A DNA stretch of 64,000 nucleotides from Halobacteriovorax sp. GB3 (GCF_028649655.1 NZ_JAQSLN010000003.1:1116001-1180000), one strand, 5' to 3'. Numbered from the stretch's first letter, positions 1 to 8,724 are shown. Notes: a model not told the origin generated them from the sequence alone. A program made the numbers and translations.

Positions 1-12
1 GCTTTCGCTCCC

Positions 13-1476
13 TTAAATTTTAACATTCCAAACAGGTCCTTCAGGTGTGTCTTGAAAGTCGATCCCCATCTCAATGAGCTTGTCGCGAATTTCATCGGAC
101 TTAGCAAAATCCTTATCGTCTCTTGCTTTTGAGCGCTCTTGAACAAGTGCATCGACTTCTTCTCTCTTGATGTCTTTCTTCTTAAGAAGGATATCATCCA
201 TTTCAACTAAAAAGCTCTCCGCTTCTAAGTCAAAAAGAGACATCATCTGTCCATACTTGTGAAGCCACTCTTTAAAGACCTTTGCAGTAGGTACAGTTGA
301 AGGGTCTTTCTTCTTTTTCATAAGATTTAATGAATTGAAGGCACGAACAGCTTCATAGATTGAAGCAATCACTTCATTTGTAGAGAAGTCATCGTTCATC
401 GCCTTTTCAATTTTCTTATCAAGCTGCGCAAGAGTTTGAGAGAAACTCTTTAGTACAGTTGCGCCTTCTTTTTCTTCAAAAGTCGCTACAATCGTATTTG
501 CTGCTTTTAATGAATGATAAACGCGCGCCAGTCCACTGAAGGCCTGATCAATTTTCTCATCACTAATATTGAGAAAACTTCTATAGTGCGCAGAGAGCAT
601 AAGAAATTTTAAAACTTCTGGGTGATATTCATCCATAAAAGCGCGAGCAGTGATGAAGTTTCCAAGTGATTTACTCATCTTCTCACCTTTAATATTGATG
701 AATTCATTATGCATCCAGTAGTTTACGTACTTGCAACCAGTGCATCCCTCACCTTGAGCGATTTCATTTTCATGGTGAGGAAAAATAAGATCAATTCCTC
801 CACCGTGAATATCAATAGAGTCACCTAAGATTGATTTAATCATGGCAGAACATTCAATATGCCATCCTGGACGACCTTCTCCCCATGGAGATTGCCAAGA
901 AGGCTCACCTTCTTTAGCTGGTTTCCAAAGAACAAAGTCAAAAGGATTCTTCTTTCGCTGATCAACATCGACACGTTGTCCGGCATTCAGGTCTTCCAAT
1001 TTCTTTCCAGAGAGTGCTCCATAGTTATCAAATTTATCTATGGCGTAGAAAACTTCACCATCAATAACATAGGCCTTCTCTTGATCAACAAGTGATTGAA
1101 CGTAATCGATAATTTGAGGCATATACTCAGTTACTTTTGGATTGTGATCATGCTTATCAAGACCGAGACGATTATAATCCTCTTCGAAGATCTTAATAAA
1201 CTTCTCGCTCACTTCACTTGCGCTCGTTCCACTTTCTTTAGCGCGATCAATAATCTTATCATCAACATCTGTGTAGTTATAAACGTAAGTCACATCATAA
1301 CCTAAGTGCTTGAGCCAATTTCTAGCAGCATTAAAAAAGATAGGACCACGAAAGTTTCCAATGTGGAGATAGTCATAAACAGTTGGTCCACACACATACA
1401 TTTTCACCTTATTTTCTTCGATAGGCTTAAATGGGGCTTTTTCTTTGGTCATAGTGTTATAAATTACGAGGCTCAT
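13..1476 (-). CDS. cysS: Cysteinyl-tRNA synthetase
   Basis: Class I aminoacyl-tRNA synthetase that charges tRNA-Cys with cysteine in the cytoplasm. At 487 residues it has the usual bacterial length. The HIGH-type motif is HIGN at residues 38-41, close to the zinc-ligand Cys29. A Cys/His zinc region follows (WHIECSAM and PHHENE), and the KMSKS loop reads GEKMSKSLGNF near residue 265. The C-terminal third is the helical anticodon-binding part. The stop codon lies 13 bases from the left window edge, so any downstream partner is out of view. It is divergent from pyrC across a 136-base gap. The identification is very secure. Confidence 0.97.
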   Translation of the reverse strand: MSLVIYNTMTKEKAPFKPIEENKVKMYVCGPTVYDYLHIGNFRGPIFFNAARNWLKHLGYDVTYVYNYTDVDDKIIDRAKESGTSASEVSEKFIKIFEEDYNRLGLDKHDHNPKVTEYMPQIIDYVQSLVDQEKAYVIDGEVFYAIDKFDNYGALSGKKLEDLNAGQRVDVDQRKKNPFDFVLWKPAKEGEPSWQSPWGEGRPGWHIECSAMIKSILGDSIDIHGGGIDLIFPHHENEIAQGEGCTGCKYVNYWMHNEFINIKGEKMSKSLGNFITARAFMDEYHPEVLKFLMLSAHYRSFLNISDEKIDQAFSGLARVYHSLKAANTIVATFEEKEGATVLKSFSQTLAQLDKKIEKAMNDDFSTNEVIASIYEAVRAFNSLNLMKKKKDPSTVPTAKVFKEWLHKYGQMMSLFDLEAESFLVEMDDILLKKKDIKREEVDALVQERSKARDDKDFAKSDEIRDKLIEMGIDFQDTPEGPVWNVKI

Positions 1477-1500
1477 CTTATTTATTCTCCGTTTAACAAA

Positions 1501-1612
1501 ATTTTAACTTATATTTTAAATTGAATTCGTTACAATGATAGGGGGAAGTTGTTTATTCTAACAACAACAGCAACAGCAACAACAAGAGTTTGCTGAAAAA
1601 AGGAAGGCAAGA
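1501..1612 (+). promoter_or_regulatory. pyrC leader: possible promoter, CAA/CAG repeat and RBS
   Basis: TACAAT at 1531-1536 could be a -10 box, but no good -35 is visible. At 1560-1585 there is a run of CAA/CAG triplets. It lies in frame with pyrC and would encode glutamines, but an in-frame TAA at 1559-1561 precedes it and no start codon lies between, so it is most likely an unstructured untranslated leader. AGGAAGG at 1601-1607 is a good ribosome binding site for the ATG at 1613. Confidence 0.35.
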
Positions 1613-2941
1613 ATGGATTTTGAATTTGATCTCGTCATAAAAAACGGAACCCTCATCTTAAAAGATGGTGAAACTATAGCTGATATCGGTGTATCTGGCA
1701 AAAAAATAAAATCTATTTCGAAAAATCTTCAAGGTCATGCTAAAGAGGTCTTTGATGCGACGGGCATGCATATTTTCCCAGGTATTATCGACACTCAGGT
1801 TCATTTTAGAGAGCCAGGGCTCGTTCATAAAGAAGACCTAGAAAGCGGCTCTCGCGCAGCAGCACTTGGAGGCGTTTGCACCTTTCTTGAAATGCCAAAT
1901 ACCAAGCCTCCAACAACGACTATCGAATCAATTAAAGAGAAAGTAAACCTTGCTAAAGAAAAGTCCCATGTCAATTTTGGTTTCTTTATAGGTGCAACAG
2001 GAGAAAACCTCGATGAGCTTAAAAAGGCCCACGACCTAGAGGGTTGCTGTGGTGTAAAAATCTTTCTTGGCAGCTCTACCGGATCTCTCCTTCTCTATGA
2101 TGAAGAAAAGCTATTAGAGATTTTTAAATCACTTCAAGGAATGATTGCCGTTCACTCTGAATCAGAGGTCATGCTCAACGAGCGACTGCCAATTCGCGAC
2201 AATGCCAAAGATGTTCATGCTCACTATGAATGGAGAAATGCTGAGACGGCCCTAAGCTCGACTAAAATGATCGTCGACATCGCAAAGAAGGCCAAGAGAA
2301 AAGTGCACGTTCTCCACATTACAACGAAAGAAGAAATGCAATTTCTAAAAGAAAATAAGGAACATGTCACTGTAGAAGTCACACCTCAACATCTCACTTT
2401 AAACGCTCCTGATATTTATGATCGCATCGGAACTCTTGCTCAAATGAATCCACCGATTCGAACGCAAGATCACCAAGATGGTCTTTGGAAAGGTCTACTC
2501 GATGGAACAGTTGATGTTATTGGCTCTGACCACGCACCTCATACTTTAGAAGAGAAATCAAATCCCTACCCTGCCTCACCGTCGGGAATGCCAGGTGTTC
2601 AGACAATCTTCCCCCTAATGCTTCACCACCATTTAAACGGTAAGCTCGATAGAAGAAGGCTTGTCGACCTTCTTTGTGAAAGACCTGCTGAGCTTTACCA
2701 ACTCAATAAAGGAAGAATCGAAATCGGACGAGATGCCGATTTTACTATTGTCGATCTCTCCAAAACAACAGAGATTAAAAACACTGAGCAAGCTTCAAAA
2801 TGTGGATGGACGCCCTTTGATGGTATGGAACTCAAAGGAAAAGTTGAAGCGACTATTGTCATGGGAAGTCCTGTCATGATAAATGGAAAGATACTGCCAA
2901 GTAAATCCAGTACACCTATTAAAAAGGAAGGATCATGTTAA
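1613..2941 (+). CDS. pyrC: Dihydroorotase (class I type, QxH variant)
   Basis: Amidohydrolase-superfamily enzyme, most likely dihydroorotase, which cyclises carbamoyl-aspartate to dihydroorotate in pyrimidine synthesis. The signature around residues 57-75 reads GIIDTQVHFREPG then HKEDLESGSRAA. Further metal and active-site positions are visible: GVKIFLGSS (the usual carboxylated lysine), VHSES, LHITT and GSDHAPH near residue 305. The first His of the HxH metal motif is Gln62, leaving QVH. Some proteobacterial dihydroorotases carry the same change, so it need not mean loss of activity. The length of 442 residues fits the long AllB-like class rather than the short E. coli PyrC class. Its last codons overlap the cdd start by 7 bases, so the two are probably translated together. 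Allantoinase or hydantoinase is the alternative. Confidence 0.85.
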   Translation: MDFEFDLVIKNGTLILKDGETIADIGVSGKKIKSISKNLQGHAKEVFDATGMHIFPGIIDTQVHFREPGLVHKEDLESGSRAAALGGVCTFLEMPNTKPPTTTIESIKEKVNLAKEKSHVNFGFFIGATGENLDELKKAHDLEGCCGVKIFLGSSTGSLLLYDEEKLLEIFKSLQGMIAVHSESEVMLNERLPIRDNAKDVHAHYEWRNAETALSSTKMIVDIAKKAKRKVHVLHITTKEEMQFLKENKEHVTVEVTPQHLTLNAPDIYDRIGTLAQMNPPIRTQDHQDGLWKGLLDGTVDVIGSDHAPHTLEEKSNPYPASPSGMPGVQTIFPLMLHHHLNGKLDRRRLVDLLCERPAELYQLNKGRIEIGRDADFTIVDLSKTTEIKNTEQASKCGWTPFDGMELKGKVEATIVMGSPVMINGKILPSKSSTPIKKEGSC

Positions 2942-3345
2942 TTGATGCAAAAGTTCAAGAGGGTTTTGAGATTGCAAGAAAATCTCGTGAAAACGCTCAT
3001 GCCCCTTACTCAAATTTTCAAGTTGGAGCAGCCGTAAAGTTTAAAGGAATCGACAAAATCTACGGTGGGTGTAACGTTGAAAATGCCAGTTACGGTGGAA
3101 CAGTCTGTGCAGAGCGCACGGCTATCTTTTCAGGAATCATCGAAAATGCCAAACAAGAAATCGAATTTGTCGTTGTTAGTGTTGATACAAATCCAGTGAC
3201 AGTTCCTTGTGCTTTTTGCCTACAAGTAATGAGTGAATTTGCTAGTGAAGATATGCCAGTCTATCTAGGAGATTTAGAAAGCATTAAGAAGAAAGTCCTC
3301 TTTAAAGAACTTCTTCCAATGCCATTTAATACGTTAGACTGCTAG
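2935..3345 (+). CDS. cdd: Cytidine deaminase
   Basis: Zinc-dependent deaminase converting cytidine or deoxycytidine to uridine or deoxyuridine in pyrimidine salvage. The small tetrameric-type length (136 residues) fits. The catalytic CAE motif is at residues 58-60 within GGTVCAERTAI. The second zinc motif is PCAFC at 91-95, where many homologues have PCGAC. The substrate motif NVENASYG is at 48-55. The start overlaps the end of pyrC by 7 bases, with the ribosome binding site AAGGA inside pyrC, so this is a two-gene pyrimidine operon. Its stop codon shares bases with that of the convergent gene at 3342. Confidence 0.93.
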   Translation: MLIDAKVQEGFEIARKSRENAHAPYSNFQVGAAVKFKGIDKIYGGCNVENASYGGTVCAERTAIFSGIIENAKQEIEFVVVSVDTNPVTVPCAFCLQVMSEFASEDMPVYLGDLESIKKKVLFKELLPMPFNTLDC

Positions 3346-3554
3346 CTTAAAATATGAAGGACATCGCGAGAGCCATAATCACACTCAAGACATTTTGAGG
3401 TCTCTTGCATCATCATGTTTTTAGCATCGCTATAGTGGGTCAAGATGAGCTTGGCCCCACACTTTGGACAATCCTCAATTTGCTTGATCACTTCGTCAAC
3501 TTCGATTTTATAACCTTCATAAGTCTCTATTTCATAGAGTTTATTTGCGGCCAT
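3342..3554 (-). CDS. Small zinc-ribbon protein
   Basis: A 70-residue protein of unknown role. Two CxxC pairs, CPKC at residues 29-32 and CLEC at 55-58, make a typical four-cysteine zinc ribbon, with an acidic N-terminal segment in front. There is no signal peptide, so it is probably cytoplasmic. The ATG is preceded by GAGAGGGAGAAGCC, a good ribosome binding site. It stands alone and convergent with cdd, with the TAG stop codons of the two genes sharing a CTAG. Zinc ribbons of this size can bind nucleic acid or protein, but the sequence does not tell which. Confidence 0.75.
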   Translation of the reverse strand: MAANKLYEIETYEGYKIEVDEVIKQIEDCPKCGAKLILTHYSDAKNMMMQETSKCLECDYGSRDVLHILS

Positions 3555-3720
3555 AGGCTTCTCCCTCTCTTTTCATCATAAATCAGTATCGGAAAATCAC
3601 AAAAAATAATTTAGTAAATCTGTCTAGTTTTTGATGAGGATCTCTCAAAGTCATTGAATTTCTTTATCAACTGATAGATTTTCCCTATTTTTCAAGTACT
3701 TAGAGATGTGACAATGTTCT

Positions 3721-3840
3721 AGGGTGGGACCCAATACCCTGTTATGCTTATAACTATGGGACTCCGGTGGTTTACAACATTGGGTATGTCATATAAAAAG
3801 GTATCGCTTAGATAAAAAATAAGGTTTTTTATAACCTATT
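3721..3840 (+). promoter_or_regulatory. Structured leader of folE2; candidate riboswitch or attenuator
   Basis: The leader can form a hairpin, GTTAT (3741-3745) with ATAAC (3750-3754), enclosed by CCCA (3730-3733) with TGGG (3757-3760). The same 5' strand can pair elsewhere instead: ACCCAAT (3729-3735) with ATTGGGT (3779-3785), or ATACCC (3734-3739) with GGGTAT (3782-3787). Just before the start is a second hairpin, AGGTT/AACCT (3822-3836), ahead of the ribosome binding site AGGGAAAA. Mutually exclusive pairings upstream of a folate- or queuosine-pathway gene are what a riboswitch needs. The small hairpin-in-a-stem shape is loosely like the folE-associated (THF-II) motif, but I cannot match a consensus. 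Confidence 0.35.
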
Positions 3841-3854
3841 TAGGGAAAACGATT

Positions 3855-4790
3855 ATGAATGTAGAAGCTTTAAGAGAAACACGTGATGATATTATGGACT
3901 GTGAGGTTAAGGATCAATCTGGTCTAAACGACTTCCAAAAGAAGCCAAACCAGGTCGAAATTGCTATTCCACGCGTTGGAATTGAGCGTTTTCGCGTTCC
4001 TCTAACTTTCGAACACCACGATGGTCACACGATGAACCACGATGCAGAAGCCTCGATGTTTGTTTACCTAGCTAAACACAAGACAGGTGCTAACATGAGC
4101 CGCTTTTGTAAAATTTTACAAGAAGAAGGTGGACAAAAAAGCGTCAACCACGAATTCTTCAAAACAGTTCTTGGAAGATACAGAGCAGACCTACGTGACT
4201 TTGACGATGAAGCACTCATTGAACAAGCACACTTAAAATTAAACTTTAACTATCCTGTTAAGCAAAAGTCACTCAAGTCAGAAAACTGGGGATGGCAATA
4301 CTATGCTTGTGAATGGGAAGGTATTGAAAACAAAGAAGGTCGCGTTCTTATGCACCTTACGATCAAGTATGAATACTCTTCTACTTGTCCATGTTCTCTT
4401 TCAATGTCAAAGCAATATGAAGAGCAATACAGAAATGGAGAAATTACTGAAGGTTCAGGAATCGCTTCGGCCCACTCTCAACGTTCAGTAGCAACAGTTA
4501 AAGTTGTCTACGATGTTGATTCAGGTTTTCATATTGAAAGACTCATTGAACTTTTAAGAATTGCTCTACCAACTGAAACACAATCACTTGTTAAAAGAAT
4601 TGATGAGCAAGCATTTGCAATTCTTAATGGTGATAACCCGATGTTTGTCGAGCACGCAACAAGAAGACTCTCTACAGTCTTTGAACACGAAGATACGATC
4701 CTAGATTGGACGGCCAAGGTTGAACACCTTGAATCTCTTCACAGCCACAACGCTGTTGCTTACATTCACAAAGAAAATCCGAAAGTATAA
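3855..4790 (+). CDS. folE2: GTP cyclohydrolase I, type IB (FolE2)
   Basis: Converts GTP to dihydroneopterin triphosphate, the first step of folate synthesis, also shared with queuosine synthesis. The FolE2 family is recognised by a conserved N-terminal strand (NQVEIAIPRVGIERFRVPL), the metal-region motif STCPCSLSMSK near residues 175-185, the following GIASAHSQRS, and a C-terminal segment with VEHATR. The length of 311 residues is normal. FolE2 can work with metals other than zinc and is often used under zinc limitation. No Zur box was recognised here. The gene is monocistronic with a long, apparently structured leader and a strong terminator just past the stop. Confidence 0.95.
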   Translation: MNVEALRETRDDIMDCEVKDQSGLNDFQKKPNQVEIAIPRVGIERFRVPLTFEHHDGHTMNHDAEASMFVYLAKHKTGANMSRFCKILQEEGGQKSVNHEFFKTVLGRYRADLRDFDDEALIEQAHLKLNFNYPVKQKSLKSENWGWQYYACEWEGIENKEGRVLMHLTIKYEYSSTCPCSLSMSKQYEEQYRNGEITEGSGIASAHSQRSVATVKVVYDVDSGFHIERLIELLRIALPTETQSLVKRIDEQAFAILNGDNPMFVEHATRRLSTVFEHEDTILDWTAKVEHLESLHSHNAVAYIHKENPKV

Positions 4791-4796
4791 AAATAA

Positions 4797-4823
4797 AAGG
4801 CCCTTATATAAGGGCCTTTTTTT
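4797..4823. terminator. Bidirectional terminator between folE2 and cheB
   Basis: A perfect palindrome AAGGCCCTTATATAAGGGCC is followed by a T run on the plus strand and preceded by an A-rich stretch, so it can end both the folE2 transcript and the convergent chemotaxis operon. The T run overlaps the cheB stop codon at 4822-4824. Confidence 0.88.
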
Positions 4824-6261
4824 ATGAAGCTTCTTTTTTTGAGTCTTGTGAATCGGGGAAAGAAAGTTCCCCTATTTTTGCTGCTATATCATCTTTATGC
4901 TCAATACACATAGCGGCCCCAATCTGAGCAGCTTCTCTTGGCATTCCATAAACAACACAGCTTTCTTCATCTTGTGCAATCGTATAAGCACCATTCTTTC
5001 TAAGCTTTAATAAACCTTCTGCGCCATCTTTACCCATACCAGTTAAGATAACACCTACAACGTGGCGTCTTTTACTAATTTCAAGTGTCGAATTAAAAAG
5101 ATAATCAACAGATGGTTTAAATCGATTCACAGGAGCATCATCTGTTATCACAACATGCAATTTGCCCCCTCTCTTTTCGACTTTCATCTGCTTTCCACCA
5201 GGAGCTACGAGAACCTTATTTTGCTCAATCACTTCACCATCTTCAGCTTCTTTAACAGTAAAAGGACAGAGCGTATTCAAACGATCGGCAAAGGCCTTAG
5301 AAAAAACTGGTGGGATATGTTGAACGATCAACATCGGTGGAATCTGTGAAGGCATCTTAGTTAGGATATCTTTTAGAGCGTTGGTACCACCTGTTGAAGA
5401 GCCAATAACCACAAGTGATTCCTGATTAAATTGTCCAACACTCTTAGTTTGAGAGGAACGCGAGCTCGATTCAACATACTTTGAGGCCTCTCTTACTTTC
5501 TCAATGAGAATAGGCGCCACTTCAGCAAGTTCTTCCATCTTTGGTTTTTGAATATAATCAAAGGCACCATTTTCGAGGGCCTCTAAAACTAATGGACCTT
5601 CTTCAATACTAATTGAAGTCACCATGATCGTTGGTATTTTAAATTTGGGATGAATCTTTTTTAATAACTCTACCCCAGTCATCTCAGGCATATGAATATC
5701 AAGAGTGATGACATCTGGATTATGTTTTTTAATAAGTTCTTCAACATCACTTGGTTTCTCTGCTGTTGCAACAACATTAACACCTGGTGCTTGATTGAGA
5801 ATACGTGAGAGAAGATTTCTAATAGTCTTAGAATCATCAACTACAAGAACTTTAACGTCGCCCTGTTTTTTGATTTCTCTCGCAGCATTTGAACTGACAT
5901 TGGCAGACTCAGTTGCCTTAGAAACGCGTAGTGCACCGGAGTTTGGTGTAAAGACGATTTCAAACTCGCCTCGTCTTTCTACTTCTCTAAAGTCTTTGAA
6001 TCCAAGACGAGATAAATGAGTTTTCATTCTCATTATCAATGTTCTTGGACCAATTAACTTCGCTGTCGCTGAAGAAAATTTTATAGATTTAGCCTTTTCA
6101 ATAAAGGCCTCAATGTTAATAGCTGTAACTTCACCATCTTTGAATATAATAGCACAGGCATCTTTACTTCCATGAATAGAAACGAAGAGCATATCCTTTA
6201 TTCTTAAGTAAAAGTCTTTCCCTAACTCAGAACTTATGAATGAATTTGTTTTCACGCCCAA
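4822..6261 (-). CDS. cheB: Chemotaxis CheB methylesterase/deamidase with extra N-terminal domain
   Basis: Response-regulator methylesterase that removes methyl groups from chemoreceptors and deamidates glutamines. The receiver domain starts near residue 136 (VLVVDDSKT), with phosphoacceptor Asp188 in TLDIHMPEM. The methylesterase domain spans about 282-470 with the full catalytic triad: Ser289 in GSSTGG, His315 in QHIPP and Asp412 in GMGKDG. Length is 479 residues, against about 350 for a standard CheB. The excess is a 115-residue N-terminal domain. Residues 70-113 of it resemble the end of CheD (IGPRT, then FKDFREVERRGEFEIVF), but no CheD active-site Cys/His pair is convincing. The gene follows cheR by 5 bases, last in the operon. 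Confidence 0.93.
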   Translation of the reverse strand: MGVKTNSFISSELGKDFYLRIKDMLFVSIHGSKDACAIIFKDGEVTAINIEAFIEKAKSIKFSSATAKLIGPRTLIMRMKTHLSRLGFKDFREVERRGEFEIVFTPNSGALRVSKATESANVSSNAAREIKKQGDVKVLVVDDSKTIRNLLSRILNQAPGVNVVATAEKPSDVEELIKKHNPDVITLDIHMPEMTGVELLKKIHPKFKIPTIMVTSISIEEGPLVLEALENGAFDYIQKPKMEELAEVAPILIEKVREASKYVESSSRSSQTKSVGQFNQESLVVIGSSTGGTNALKDILTKMPSQIPPMLIVQHIPPVFSKAFADRLNTLCPFTVKEAEDGEVIEQNKVLVAPGGKQMKVEKRGGKLHVVITDDAPVNRFKPSVDYLFNSTLEISKRRHVVGVILTGMGKDGAEGLLKLRKNGAYTIAQDEESCVVYGMPREAAQIGAAMCIEHKDDIAAKIGELSFPDSQDSKKEAS

Positions 6262-6266
6262 ACCTT

Positions 6267-8141
6267 TTATTTCTTACTTAAATACTCACATGACATATAT
6301 GCAAAACTTGTCGCAGGAACAATATCTGTCGCAACATCCGAAAGATCGCACTTATAATTGATGTCTTCAATTAAAAGATGAGCTCCATTCCAATGGATGA
6401 GTTTATCACCAGCATGAGATGAACACTTTCCAAAAACAATCATCGATGTTGCACTAGACTCATACTTGCCTTTGACGTCGTCAAATAGCTTAGAAAAGTC
6501 TGCAAGATAAACTTTGTTCTTTTCAAGTTTTGCGTTCATATTATCTAAGACCTCAACTGGTCGAGATATTTTTAACTTCAAGTCATCTTTCAATGCCTCT
6601 AAAATATTGTCTTGCCCCTCATAGAACATGACTGTAGGAGGTTGATCTCCAACAAGTTCCTTGAAAAACTTTTCAACTTTTTTCTGATCAGCAATTGAAG
6701 ACATAATCATTCTAAACTTCGTATCAGCTTTATCGATTTTAATTTCATGCTCAAATTGCTTATCAATAGTCGTTACATGAGAGCTAACGAGTGCTTTATC
6801 CATGTAGGCTACTTTCAACTTTGTTTTAATCTCTTCACCACGCTCCATTAAATTATTAAGAGCTGGCTTTTCGATAAAATCACTCGCTCCATTTCTAATG
6901 GCCTTCATGGCAGCAGATGAGTCTTCACGACTAGCGGATGAAATCATAACGACAGGAGGGTGCTGGCTATTATGGTATTTGCCAAGATAACTAACCCCAT
7001 CAAGTTCTGGCATATGAATATCCAAAGTCATGATATCAACTTTACCTTTATTATTTTTTAGAAATTCGTGGGCCTCAACACCATTTTTAGCTGTCCCGAC
7101 AACCTCGAAACCTTTGTCCATTGAAAAGATTTTCTTCAACAGCGTTAGAACACTTGAAGAGTCATCCACACAAAGAACTCTAAGAACATCTGGTAGTTCA
7201 GCAACAGCAGGTTTTGCTGGTGCCCTTGAGATGATTTCCCTTGCACTCGGAGTTGGAGTAACTGCAGCAGGAGCTTTTTGTTCAACAAAAGATTTATCGA
7301 CATAAATTGAAGGACCTACGTTTTTAATATTTAAATCAAGTCCTCCTAATGACTCCGAAATCCCGGAAAAGAGAAGTCCGCCATTTTCAAGGTATCTCAT
7401 AAAATTATTTACAATAGACTTAATCTGCTCAGGTCTAAAATATATGAAAACGTTACGACAGAAAATAATATCAAATTTTTCACGACCAATTCCTGCTGAA
7501 AAATCGAGAAGATTTAAGGCCTTCCAGCGAGTTTTGTCCGTTAATGACTTCTTCGCTTTTACAAAGTCAGATATATCACCTGTTCCTCTTGCCCAGTGAT
7601 CAGCAAGGTAGTTCATTGGAACCGTTTTGATTTCTCTCTTATGATAAACACCATTTTGACCAATTTTTACCGATTCAGGATCGATATCAGAACCAAGAAT
7701 TTCATAACTCATTGAAGGATCTATTTTTGGTAAATAAAAATTTAAAAACATGGACAGAGAATACACTTCTTGACCACGGCTACAGGCAGCTGACCAAATT
7801 TTAATCTTTTTATCACCTCTTGCCTTAGCGCGTGAGATAATTTCTGGTAAATTCTTTTTAAGATATTCGAAGTGAGCAAACTCTCTAAAAAAGAACGTAT
7901 GGTGAGTTGTTAGTAACGAAACAAGAACTTGAGATTCTGTCTTAATATTTTTATCAAGGTGTTTAAGATACTCTGCAGGATCTTTGATACTTAACTCACT
8001 CATGCGTTTTTTTACACGAGTTTGCACCATCAATGCTTGTTTCTCTTCTAGAACATTACCTGATATTTTAGCGACTATTGCAGAAACTTTTCTTACTAGA
8101 TCGTTAAATTCAAAATTACTCGATTTCAAAGGTGCCGTCAT
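6267..8141 (-). CDS. cheR: CheR methyltransferase - receiver - degenerate CheB-like fusion
   Basis: Three domains are visible. Residues 10-285 are a chemoreceptor glutamate methyltransferase (CheR): N-terminal helical part, SAM motif IWSAACSRGQE at 115-125, and FDIIFCRNVFIYF at 223-235. Residues 319-440 are a receiver with phosphoacceptor Asp374 in TLDIHMPEL. Residues 476-624 follow the CheB methylesterase pattern of the neighbouring cheB (for example LEKNKVYLADFSK against IEQNKVLVAPGGK). The catalytic His and Asp positions are replaced (Glu508, Ser575), although a Ser remains at 482. A proline/alanine-rich linker joins the first two. Standard CheR is about 280 residues, so this is a large fusion. 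It probably methylates receptors under phosphorylation control; the tail may bind receptors or compete with CheB. Confidence 0.88.
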   Translation of the reverse strand: MTAPLKSSNFEFNDLVRKVSAIVAKISGNVLEEKQALMVQTRVKKRMSELSIKDPAEYLKHLDKNIKTESQVLVSLLTTHHTFFFREFAHFEYLKKNLPEIISRAKARGDKKIKIWSAACSRGQEVYSLSMFLNFYLPKIDPSMSYEILGSDIDPESVKIGQNGVYHKREIKTVPMNYLADHWARGTGDISDFVKAKKSLTDKTRWKALNLLDFSAGIGREKFDIIFCRNVFIYFRPEQIKSIVNNFMRYLENGGLLFSGISESLGGLDLNIKNVGPSIYVDKSFVEQKAPAAVTPTPSAREIISRAPAKPAVAELPDVLRVLCVDDSSSVLTLLKKIFSMDKGFEVVGTAKNGVEAHEFLKNNKGKVDIMTLDIHMPELDGVSYLGKYHNSQHPPVVMISSASREDSSAAMKAIRNGASDFIEKPALNNLMERGEEIKTKLKVAYMDKALVSSHVTTIDKQFEHEIKIDKADTKFRMIMSSIADQKKVEKFFKELVGDQPPTVMFYEGQDNILEALKDDLKLKISRPVEVLDNMNAKLEKNKVYLADFSKLFDDVKGKYESSATSMIVFGKCSSHAGDKLIHWNGAHLLIEDINYKCDLSDVATDIVPATSFAYMSCEYLSKK

Positions 8142-8223
8142 AAGCTTTCCTGTAGAACGATAGGCCTTGATCCAAATAAGAATTCAAGGCCTATATATTG
8201 ATCAAAAAATATTTTACTATTTA

Positions 8224-8724
8224 CTAAGCTGCTTTTTTAACAAAAGTCTTGTCTTTAAGATCTAGAACTTTTGCTACGTCAAGAAGAACAGTTAATGAAT
8301 CTTCTTTGCGGTAAACACCTTGGATGTATTCAGCATTGACTTGTGATTCAATTTCAGGAACTTCATTAATTTCATCAACCTGAAAAGCAAGAACTTTATT
8401 AATTGAATCAACAACGATTCCAAGATTCATGCCGTTAATATCTACAATGATAACAGATTCTTCACTATTATTTTCAAGAGGCTTAATTTTTAATTTTGTC
8501 CTAAGGTCTACAACGGAAATCACCTGTCCTCTTAGGTTCATGATTCCAAGAAAGTGCGCAGGGGCCTTTGGAATAGGAGTTGTTTCAGGAACAGAGATAA
8601 CTTCTCTAACACTTAGTAGAGGAATTGCATAATCTTCTTCTCCTAGACTGAACTCAAGAAATCTTTGAAGTTCATAGTTAGAAGTTTCATTTTTTTCAAG
8701 TTTTGCTAAGTTTTGATCTGCCAT
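8224..8724 (-). CDS. cheW: Chemotaxis coupling protein CheW
   Basis: Scaffold protein linking chemoreceptors to CheA at the inner membrane. At 166 residues it is a single CheW domain: LEFSLGEEDYAIPLLSVREV at the start, then FLGIMNLRGQVISVVDLR, the most recognisable CheW stretch, and VDSINKVLAF. The first 20 residues are a charged extension. It starts 1 base after cheA ends, so the two are translationally linked. An 82-base gap then separates it from cheR. No sign of damage. Confidence 0.95.
   Translation of the reverse strand: MADQNLAKLEKNETSNYELQRFLEFSLGEEDYAIPLLSVREVISVPETTPIPKAPAHFLGIMNLRGQVISVVDLRTKLKIKPLENNSEESVIIVDINGMNLGIVVDSINKVLAFQVDEINEVPEIESQVNAEYIQGVYRKEDSLTVLLDVAKVLDLKDKTFVKKAA

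Noticed and set aside
1560-1585. CAA/CAG repeats as a CRISPR or coding polyQ tract
   Set aside because: No spacer-repeat pattern; an in-frame stop precedes the run and no start codon follows before pyrC, so it is untranslated leader.
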